Below, one piece after another: positions 37,304-44,103 of a stretch of DNA of 44,103 bases (position 1 is its first letter; the number at the start of each line of letters is the position of its first letter). The stretch spans positions 1 through 44,103 of the forward strand of contig CAJAXK010000024.1 of assembly GCA_903946925.1 (NCBI GenBank), written 5' to 3'. The position numbers and the translations under genes were made by a program. The notes below the pieces were generated by a model. It was given only the letters and a program-made list of their open reading frames with translations, did not search any database and had not been told where the DNA came from. Source of the stretch: an uncultured Bacteroidales bacterium. Its GTDB lineage: Bacteria; Bacteroidota; Bacteroidia; Bacteroidales; UBA4417.

Positions 37304-38902
37304 ATGAGAAAAAATGTTGATTTTTTGGTTATAGGTACAGGTATTGCCGGACTGAGTTTTGCTTTAAAAGCATCAAAGTTTGGAAAAGTTTGCATTGTTG
37401 CCAAAACCAAGGCCGAAGAAACTGCTACCAAATATGCCCAGGGCGGTATTGCTGCTGTAATGTACACCCCCGACACATACGAAAAACACATTCAGGACAC
37501 TCTGATTGCTGGCGACGACCTGAACGATGAAAAAGCAGTTAGGATTACCATTACTGAAGCACCTGAAAGGATTAAAGAGCTAATCGAATTGGGTGTTAAT
37601 TTTGATAAAAACGCATCGGGGAAATACGATCTCGCCAAAGAAGGCGGGCATTCCGAATTCCGGGTGCTTCACCACAAGGACCAAACCGGGCTTGAAATTG
37701 AAGAGACTTTACTTGAAAGGGCTCGCGAAGATAAAAATATCGAAATCCTCGAAAACCATTTCACGGTCGAAATTATCACACAGCACCATTTGGGCGAATA
37801 TGTAAACCGCCGCACTCCAGATATTACCTGCTACGGTGCTTATGTCCTCGATCGTGCCAACAACAGCATTGATACCATTCTTGCAAAAATCACTTTGATG
37901 GCTACCGGCGGGGCCGGAAATGTGTATGCCACCACTACCAATCCCCCGATTGCGACCGGCGATGGTATTGCCATGGTTTACCGGGCAAAAGGGACCATAG
38001 AAAAAATGGAATTTATCCAGTTCCATCCTACTTCCTTGTACAACCCTTCCGAAAAACCGTCGTTCCTGATTACCGAGGCTTTGCGGGGTTTTGGAGGGAT
38101 ACTGAAGGATGCAAACGGGAACGAGTTTATGCAGAAATACGATAAACGCCAATCGCTCGCCCCACGCGATATTGTTGCCCGTGCCATTGATAACGAACTG
38201 AAAATAAGTGGGGAAGACCATCTGTTTCTCGACTGCCGCCACCTCGACCGCAACAAACTCATTGACCATTTTCCCGGCGTTTATGCTAAATGCCTGAGCA
38301 TCGGCATTGATATGACCAAGGAAATGATACCTGTGGTACCGGCTGCCCATTATACCTGTGGCGGTATTAAAGTAGATGAATGGAGTTGCAGTTCTATCAT
38401 CAATTTATACGCTTCAGGCGAATGTTCATCTACCGGATTGCATGGAGCTAACCGATTGGCCAGCAATTCGTTGCTCGAATCGCTGGTTTATTCGCACCGC
38501 GCTTGTATTGATGCTTCCGAAAAGCTTAAACATATTGAATATTGCAACGAAGTGCCCGATTGGAATGCCGAAGGCACCGTGATGAATGAAGAAATGGTGC
38601 TTATTACCCAAACCATGCGCGAATTGCAGGGGATCATGACCAATTACGTGGGCATTGTAAGATCCAATTTGCGTTTGAAACGTGCTGCCGACCGGCTTAA
38701 CATACTTGAACGCGAAACCGAAGATTTGTACAAGCGTTCCGTACTGATTGCCAAAATATGTGAAGTACGCAACCTGATAAAAGTTGCAACCCTTATTATA
38801 AAAATGGCCCTCGAACGCAAGGAAAGCCGAGGGCTACATTTTTCAATTGATTATCCAAAGGTCAACGATAAGGAAATTCATTCGTTTAGTCCTGAAGATT
38901 AA
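37304..38902 (+). CDS. nadB: L-aspartate oxidase
   Basis: FLVIGTGIAGLSFALKAS; TKYAQGGIAAVMYTPDTYEKHIQDTLIAGDDLND; ATGGAGNVYATTTNPPIATGDGIAMVYRAKG; GECSSTGLHGANRLASNSLLE. Confidence 0.96.
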   Translation: MRKNVDFLVIGTGIAGLSFALKASKFGKVCIVAKTKAEETATKYAQGGIAAVMYTPDTYEKHIQDTLIAGDDLNDEKAVRITITEAPERIKELIELGVNFDKNASGKYDLAKEGGHSEFRVLHHKDQTGLEIEETLLERAREDKNIEILENHFTVEIITQHHLGEYVNRRTPDITCYGAYVLDRANNSIDTILAKITLMATGGAGNVYATTTNPPIATGDGIAMVYRAKGTIEKMEFIQFHPTSLYNPSEKPSFLITEALRGFGGILKDANGNEFMQKYDKRQSLAPRDIVARAIDNELKISGEDHLFLDCRHLDRNKLIDHFPGVYAKCLSIGIDMTKEMIPVVPAAHYTCGGIKVDEWSCSSIINLYASGECSSTGLHGANRLASNSLLESLVYSHRACIDASEKLKHIEYCNEVPDWNAEGTVMNEEMVLITQTMRELQGIMTNYVGIVRSNLRLKRAADRLNILERETEDLYKRSVLIAKICEVRNLIKVATLIIKMALERKESRGLHFSIDYPKVNDKEIHSFSPED

Positions 38903-38912
38903 AGGTAGGTTT

Positions 38913-38938
38913 GGGTTTTGGGGGTTGGGATTTAGGGG
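38913..38938 (+). other. Canonical G-quadruplex motif just downstream of nadB
   Basis: GGGTTTTGGGGGTTGGGATTTAGGGG: four G-runs of at least 3 with loops of 4, 2 and 4 nt. Confidence 0.7.
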
Positions 38939-39069
38939 TAAAGTAATACATTTTCATATTAAAGGAAATTGATGATTTTTTGAGAAGAACGTAAGACAAA
39001 TTGCGTTTTCAGTTGTTTTTGTTCTGATTAGAAAATAACTTTAAGCACCGACACTTTAAACCATTTATA

Positions 39070-39477
39070 ATGCGATCGCAAATATTTATCAATCTACCGG
39101 TTAAAGATCTGGAAAAGTCATTCAATTTTTACACAGAAATGGGCTTTACCAATAATCCCCAATTCTCTGACGATAGTGCTAAGTGCATGGTTTTCAGCGA
39201 GGATATTTTTGTGATGTTACTAACCCACGACAGGTTCAAAACATTTATTACCAAACCAATTGCAGATGTTTCAAAAGCTACCGCTGCATTGTTATCCATT
39301 TCGGTAGAGAGCTTGCAAAAGGTAAACGAAATTGCCGACAATGCTTTAGCGGCAGGCGGAAAAGAACCCGTTGAGCCAAAGGATCATGGTTTTATGCAGC
39401 AAAGGACAATAGAAGACTTTGACGGCCATATCTGGGAAATTTTTTACATGGATATGACTAAATTTCCGGTACAATAA
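39070..39477 (+). CDS. VOC family protein (glyoxalase-like)
   Basis: IFINLPVKDLEKSFNFYTEMGFTNNPQFSDDSAKCMVFSEDIFVMLL; DFDGHIWEIFYMD. Confidence 0.9.
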   Translation: MRSQIFINLPVKDLEKSFNFYTEMGFTNNPQFSDDSAKCMVFSEDIFVMLLTHDRFKTFITKPIADVSKATAALLSISVESLQKVNEIADNALAAGGKEPVEPKDHGFMQQRTIEDFDGHIWEIFYMDMTKFPVQ

Positions 39478-39494
39478 CCAAAACTTGTATAACA

Positions 39495-39917
39495 ATGGCA
39501 AATCCAATTTATCCATGCTTGTGGTTCGATGGCAAAGCCCACGAAGCAGCAGAATATTATTGCTCTGTTTTCCCAAATTCCAAGATACTTTCACTAAACC
39601 CGATGGTTGCTATTTTTGAACTAAATGGTACCAAATTCATGGGTTTGAATGGTGGCCCGGAATTCAAATTCACGGAAGCAGTTTCGTTTGTTGTAAATTG
39701 TGAAACACAAGAGGAAATTGACATGTACTGGGACAAACTTACCCAAGGTGGACAAGAAGGCAAGTGTGGCTGGCTTGTTGACAAATTTGGTGTGTCGTGG
39801 CAAATAGTCCCTTCCATTTTGGGCAAACTCATGAACGATCCCGAAAAGGCACCAAGGGCAATGTACGCATTCATGCAAATGAAAAAATTTGATATCGAAA
39901 AATTATTGAATGCTTGA
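39495..39917 (+). CDS. VOC family protein (PhnB-like)
   Basis: YPCLWFDGKAHEAAEYYCSVFPNSKI; FVVNCETQEEIDMYWDKLTQGGQEGKCGWLVDKFGVSWQIVP. Confidence 0.93.
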   Translation: MANPIYPCLWFDGKAHEAAEYYCSVFPNSKILSLNPMVAIFELNGTKFMGLNGGPEFKFTEAVSFVVNCETQEEIDMYWDKLTQGGQEGKCGWLVDKFGVSWQIVPSILGKLMNDPEKAPRAMYAFMQMKKFDIEKLLNA

Positions 39918-39989
39918 TTCCATCTTGTATTACTAACCCAAAATCGAACCTAAAAAAAGGTAAAACAACAACTTCAAACCCAAAACAAA

Positions 39990-40538
39990 ATGCCTCTCAT
40001 TTATCCCATTAAAGGAATTGCCCCAACCATTGGGAAAAACACATTTATAGCCGAAAATGCTACCATTGTTGGCGATGTGGTTATGGGCGACAATTGCAGT
40101 GTGTGGTTTAATACTGTAATCCGTGGCGATGTACATTCCATCCGAATCGGCAACAATGTTAACATTCAGGACGGCGCCATTATCCATTGCACTTACCAAA
40201 AAGCACCTGTTTGTATTGGAAACAATGTTTCAATAGCCCATGCTGCCATTATCCATGGCTGCACCATACACGATAATGTTTTGGTTGGCATGGGAGCCAT
40301 TGTAATGGATGGGGTGGTGGTCGAAAGCAATTCGATAATTGCCGCCGGGGCAGTGGTTTCCCAAAATACACTTGTTGAATCGGGGAGCGTTTATGCCGGT
40401 GTTCCCGCAGCCAAAATCAAATCGATAGACAAAACCTTACTCGAAGGCCAGGTAAACCGAATATCGAAAAGCTATACCATGTATGCCAGTTGGCACGATG
40501 ATTCTATTGTTCCATTGGTTGAGGAAGGGAATGGTTGA
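39990..40538 (+). CDS. Gamma carbonic anhydrase family protein
   Basis: Left-handed beta-helix repeats: FIAENATIVGDVVMGDNCSVWFNTVIRGDVHSIRIGNNVNIQDGAIIHCTYQKAPVCIGNNVSIAHAAIIHGCTI. Confidence 0.94.
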   Translation: MPLIYPIKGIAPTIGKNTFIAENATIVGDVVMGDNCSVWFNTVIRGDVHSIRIGNNVNIQDGAIIHCTYQKAPVCIGNNVSIAHAAIIHGCTIHDNVLVGMGAIVMDGVVVESNSIIAAGAVVSQNTLVESGSVYAGVPAAKIKSIDKTLLEGQVNRISKSYTMYASWHDDSIVPLVEEGNG

Positions 40539-40751
40539 TGGGTTGATGGTTGATGGGTTGATGGGGGAAATAGAAAATAGGGAAATAGAAAGTAGTTATT
40601 GGGAAAATGGGAGATGAAAAAATAGAAAATAGTTAATTGGAAAATGGAAAATGGTAGTTGGGAAATGTTAAAACAGTCGTTCTTGTTTCAGCAATCTCTA
40701 AATGGCAAAATTTCAGTCAACTATTTTCCATTAACTATTTCCCAATAACTA
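40533..40751. repeat. Composite repeat: (GGTTGATG)4 followed by GGAAATAGAAAATAG-type words and their inverted complement
   Basis: GGTTGATG GGTTGAT GGTTGATG GGTTGATG at 40533-40563; perfect 14-nt inverted repeat TAGTTATTGGGAAA (40593-40606) / TTTCCCAATAACTA (40738-40751). Confidence 0.9.
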
Positions 40752-40833
40752 AACCACAACAACTGCCACAATGTCGCACCCATTCCCTTGGCAGGGAATT
40801 TGTTAAATAAGCATCAATCTAAAAACAGAAACC

Positions 40834-41508
40834 ATGTACATAGTAATCTTTATTGGTTTTATGATCATCAGTTTGATTGTGAGCCAGGTGTTAAAATCGA
40901 AATTCAAGAAATATTCTGCCATTCCCATTGGTAAAGGCTTTACGGGAAAAGAAATTGCCGAAAAGATGCTCCGCGACAATGGGATTATGGATGTTCAGGT
41001 AGTTTCGGTGCAGGGACAGCTTACCGACCATTATAACCCACAAACCAAAACCGTAAACCTAAGCCAGGATGTATATTACAAATCGAGCATTTCGGCTGCT
41101 GCCGTTGCCGCCCACGAATGTGGCCATGCCGTTCAGCACGAGGAAGCGTATGCTTTCCTAAAGTTGCGTACCGCAATGGTTCCAGCAGTTAGTTTTGCCT
41201 CCAACTGGATGCAATGGGTGCTGCTGGCCGGAATTTTACTCATAAACACTTTCCCCCAACTCTTGCTGGCTGGTATCATTTTATTTGCTGCCACAACCCT
41301 TTTCAGTTTTGTAACCCTGCCTGTTGAAATTGATGCCAGCCGTCGTGCCCTGCTTTGGCTCAACAACAGTGGTATAACAACTGCCGAAACCCATCCAAAA
41401 GCACAGGATGCACTTAAATGGGCCGCTTATACTTATGTTGTAGCTGCTTTGTCGTCGTTGGCCACACTTCTGTATTACGTAATGATTTTTATGGGCCGCA
41501 GGGATTAA
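40834..41508 (+). CDS. YugP-like zinc metallopeptidase
   Basis: SISAAAVAAHECGHAVQHEEAYAFLKLRTAMVPAVSFAS; multi-TM; LPVEIDASRRALLWL. Confidence 0.92.
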   Translation: MYIVIFIGFMIISLIVSQVLKSKFKKYSAIPIGKGFTGKEIAEKMLRDNGIMDVQVVSVQGQLTDHYNPQTKTVNLSQDVYYKSSISAAAVAAHECGHAVQHEEAYAFLKLRTAMVPAVSFASNWMQWVLLAGILLINTFPQLLLAGIILFAATTLFSFVTLPVEIDASRRALLWLNNSGITTAETHPKAQDALKWAAYTYVVAALSSLATLLYYVMIFMGRRD

Positions 41509-41528
41509 ATTCCCACACAAAATAACAC

Positions 41529-41560
41529 AGCCGGATATCCTATAAGGATTCCGGCTTTTT
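41529..41560 (+). terminator. Intrinsic terminator after the metallopeptidase gene
   Basis: AGCCGGATATCC-TATAA-GGATTCCGGCT followed by a T-run. Confidence 0.88.
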
Positions 41561-41796
41561 TAATGATATTTTTTACTGCAAACAGCTCCCCTTTTTCCTT
41601 CTTGTTTCAAAACCCAGCAAATTTCATATTTACATACCTACAACCTACTTCTCAAACTCACAACCAATTACTCACTACTCAAACCATTCAAAAAAACACG
41701 CTCAAATCAACAACAAAATTAATTTCGACAATCTTTCAAATTATCCCATACTAAAAACTACTACTTTTGTTATCCATTTATTTATCCCCTTTACAG

Positions 41797-42522
41797 ATGA
41801 GTCAGCAGGAAATAATCCGATTAACCGAAATTACCCGTACCTACAAAGTTGGAACCGAATTGGTAAGGGCTTTGCGGTCAGTTTCCCTTTCAATTTACAA
41901 GAACGAATTTGTAGCCTTAATGGGGCCATCAGGCTCAGGGAAATCTACTTTGATGAACCTGCTTGGCTGTCTCGATACGCCAACAAGCGGGCAATATATC
42001 CTTAACAACCAGGATGTAAGCAAGTTGAACGACAACGAACTTGCCCGCATCCGTAACAAGGAAATAGGTTTCGTGTTTCAAACATTCAACCTGTTGCCAC
42101 GAAGCACAGCCCTTGACAATGTAATGCTACCACAAATTTACGCAGGGGTTTCGAAAACTGACCGGCTTAACCGCGCAAACGAAGTAATTGGGAGTGTGGG
42201 TCTTAGCGACAGGGCACATCACAAGCCTAACGAACTTTCGGGCGGACAACGACAACGAGTGGCTATTGCGCGGGCATTGGTAAACTCCCCTTCGATTATC
42301 CTTGCCGATGAACCAACAGGTAACCTAGATTCAACCACATCGTACGAAATCATGGGAGTGCTTGAGCAAATACACCGTGCCGGAAACACCATTATTCTGG
42401 TAACACACGAAGAAGACATTGCCCTCCATGCCCACCGCATTATCAGGCTTATGGACGGAAAAGTTTCAGCCGATTATTTAAATACAAATATTATTTCGTC
42501 GGCTCAGGCATTGAACAAATAG
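41797..42522 (+). CDS. ABC transporter ATP-binding protein (MacB/LolD-like)
   Basis: [62 protein letters not shown] at 41797 preferred because TACTTTTG (41762-41769) overlaps the ORF-track start. Confidence 0.95.
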   Translation: MSQQEIIRLTEITRTYKVGTELVRALRSVSLSIYKNEFVALMGPSGSGKSTLMNLLGCLDTPTSGQYILNNQDVSKLNDNELARIRNKEIGFVFQTFNLLPRSTALDNVMLPQIYAGVSKTDRLNRANEVIGSVGLSDRAHHKPNELSGGQRQRVAIARALVNSPSIILADEPTGNLDSTTSYEIMGVLEQIHRAGNTIILVTHEEDIALHAHRIIRLMDGKVSADYLNTNIISSAQALNK

Positions 42523-42750
42523 GGGTGGATGGTTTGTTATTAGGTGGGTCAAATTTTTGGAGGTTCTATTAGTTTATTGAATAATGGTCTGCTCCTTGTA
42601 AAAATAAGATTTTTTTATCCGCCATTTTTTCCCCAGAATTTTAGAGAATAAAATTTGGGGTTAATTGGAGCCTTTCCATAAAGTCAAGTTTTATTGTTAT
42701 TTGCGATGACCGAATTACAATTGACAAATATAACTCACTGAAAAACAATC

Positions 42751-42778
42751 GTAATTCGTAATTCGTAATTCGTAATTT
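42751..42778. repeat. (GTAATTC)4 7-bp tandem repeat
   Basis: GTAATTC GTAATTC GTAATTC GTAATTT. Confidence 0.95.
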
Positions 42779-42826
42779 TTAGAGTGAACCAAGTTTAAAA
42801 ACAGACTCTAATTAACTCCCCCACCC

Positions 42827-43399
42827 ATGAAAAACGACTGGAAAATATACACCAAAACCGGCGATAAAGGCGAAACTTCCCTTATTGGCGGTACGCGCGT
42901 ACCAAAATACCACGAGCGCATTGAAGCGTATGGAACATTGGATGAACTGAATTCATTTATAGGATACCTTCGCGATCAGGTTGAAGATAAGCACATTAGG
43001 GAAGTATTGCTAAAAGTTCAGGAAAACCTGTTCACTGCCGAATCGCTTCTGGCCACTGACCCGGATAAAGAAATCGCACGCAAATTGCCACAATTAAACG
43101 AACGCGATGTTGAAGTGCTTGAACTCGAAATTGATGCCATGAACCAGCACCTTCCAGCTCTGGGTTCGTTTGTTTTACCTGGTGGCCACCCTTTGGTTTC
43201 GCTCTGCCATATTTGCCGTACGGTTTGCCGCCGTGGCGAACGGATAATTATTCTATTGGCTGCCGATACAAAAGTGGACGGGATACTTATAAAATACATA
43301 AACCGCCTATCCGATTACCTTTTTGTACTGGCACGCGAACTTGCCTTTGCTAACAATGTAGCCGATTTGCCTTGGAAACCTGACGTTTCGGACCAATAA
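42827..43399 (+). CDS. Cob(I)yrinic acid a,c-diamide adenosyltransferase (PduO type)
   Basis: IYTKTGDKGETSLIGGTRVPKYHERIEAYGTLDELNSFIGYLRD; FVLPGGHPLVSLCHICRTVCRRGERII; INRLSDYLFVLAREL. Confidence 0.96.
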   Translation: MKNDWKIYTKTGDKGETSLIGGTRVPKYHERIEAYGTLDELNSFIGYLRDQVEDKHIREVLLKVQENLFTAESLLATDPDKEIARKLPQLNERDVEVLELEIDAMNQHLPALGSFVLPGGHPLVSLCHICRTVCRRGERIIILLAADTKVDGILIKYINRLSDYLFVLARELAFANNVADLPWKPDVSDQ

Positions 43400-43497
43400 A
43401 AACCATTGGATTAGTTGCATTTAACCCGAATTTTTAGCTTAAAACCCTTGTAAAACCACTGCCTGCTAATAAGTTATTCACAAATTTACAACTGTTG

Positions 43498-43527
43498 TTG
43501 CTTTTGAACCCGAATAGATTATTTTTG
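43498..43527 (+). promoter_or_regulatory. Bacteroidota-type promoter upstream of the DUF2795 gene
   Basis: TTG 43498-43500, 19-nt spacer, TATTTTTG 43520-43527. Confidence 0.6.
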
Positions 43528-43556
43528 CAAAAAATATAAACCCTAATTTTCGACAA

Positions 43557-43778
43557 ATGTACTGGACGTTAGAATTAGCCTCAAAACTTGAGGATGCCCC
43601 CTGGCCGGCTACAAAAGAAGAACTTCTGGACTACTGTGTTCGCTCAGGAGCTCCAATGGAAGTGGTTGAAAACCTCCAGGAACTGGAAGACGAAGGCGAG
43701 ATTTATGAAAGTATCGAAGATCTTTGGCCCGACTATCCGTCTAAAGAGGATTTCTTCTTTCACGAAGACGAATATTAA
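43557..43778 (+). CDS. DUF2795 domain-containing small acidic protein
   Basis: MYWTLELASKLEDAPWPATKEELLDYCVRSGAPMEVVENLQELEDEGEIYESIEDLWPDYPSKEDFFFHEDEY. Confidence 0.85.
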   Translation: MYWTLELASKLEDAPWPATKEELLDYCVRSGAPMEVVENLQELEDEGEIYESIEDLWPDYPSKEDFFFHEDEY

Positions 43779-43793
43779 CCTACAACAAACAGG

Positions 43794-43819
43794 GCACTGG
43801 CAAAACCGGTGCTTTTTTT
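43794..43819 (+). terminator. Intrinsic terminator after the DUF2795 gene
   Basis: GCACTGG-caaaa-CCGGTGC followed by TTTTTTT. Confidence 0.8.
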
Positions 43820-43848
43820 ATTAAGGGAATCCTTGATGTTGAGAATGC

Positions 43849-43934
43849 GAGGGGAGACAAGGAGAAAGGAGACAAGGAGAGGGACAATTTTCTGAAATAG
43901 ACATAGAGAGGGGAGACAAGGAGAGAGGAGATTG
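43849..43934. repeat. Purine-rich tandem repeat (GGGGAGACAAGGAGA units)
   Basis: GGGGAGACAAGGAGA, AGGAGACAAGGAGAG, GGGGAGACAAGGAGAG. Confidence 0.85.
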
Positions 43935-44033
43935 CTTCCAATTCCCAATTCCCTTTCACCTTTAACTAATAACTGTCCTATCATGAAATAGGTTGACAAG
44001 AAGTTTAGTTCATAACTTTACAATTTGTCAAAA

Positions 44034-44103
44034 ATGGGACAGAACAAAGTGCGACGCACCTTCAGTGAACCTTTCAAGCGGGAGAAGGTTAAAATGCTTG
44101 AAG
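44034..44103 (+). mobile_element. IS3-type transposase (OrfA-like) N-terminus, truncated by window edge
   Basis: ATG at 44034: MGQNKVRRTFSEPFKREKVKMLE, an HTH_Tnp_1-like start. The left IS end probably lies near 43973. Confidence 0.7.

Noticed and set aside
37709-38350. 213-aa antisense ORF opposite nadB
   Set aside because: Shadow ORF over conserved NadB coding sequence.
41563-41754. 63-aa ORF between the metallopeptidase and ABC genes
   Set aside because: Low-complexity T/Q/N/F-rich translation of AT-rich intergenic DNA, no RBS or domain.
41797-42522. Solo MacB/LolD-type ATPase as a possible novel system
   Set aside because: The ATPase is canonical and unlinked ATPases of this class are common; nothing unusual nearby.

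Overview
This 44.1-kb window looks like a Bacteroidota chromosome. The evidence is T9SS C-terminal sorting domains, TAnnTTTG-type promoters, a three-domain IspG, GH92/GH127 enzymes, and a TonB receptor with a carboxypeptidase-like regulatory domain. I assign about 38 protein-coding genes. They include housekeeping genes (ispG, nadB, mtnA, tag, creD, ATP:cob(I)alamin adenosyltransferase, gamma-carbonic anhydrase), a small glycan-degradation locus (AraC regulator / GH127-esterase fusion / GH92), a secreted GH13, a LytS/LytTR-type two-component pair, a TonB receptor, a BamA-like protein and T9SS-secreted proteins. A partial MFS transporter runs off the left edge and a partial IS3-type transposase runs off the right edge; neither is in the ORF track. 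Two things stand out. (1) There are at least ten degenerate short-period tandem or inverted repeat tracts from several unrelated word families (7-mer, 8-mer, 16/17/22-mer, purine 14-mer). Several sit exactly at gene 3' ends, so that stop codons, and in ispG the last sense codons, are repeat-encoded; a similar purine tract lies in frame inside mtnA. (2) A small decayed islet at 18.2-21 kb contains a RelE/ParE toxin-antitoxin pair, an orphan protein with a HEPN-like R[NDH]xxxH motif, and a second antitoxin whose overlapping toxin ORF runs into an interspersed repeat and stops. No rRNA, tRNA or CRISPR array was recognised. All family calls come from reading motifs; no searches were run.
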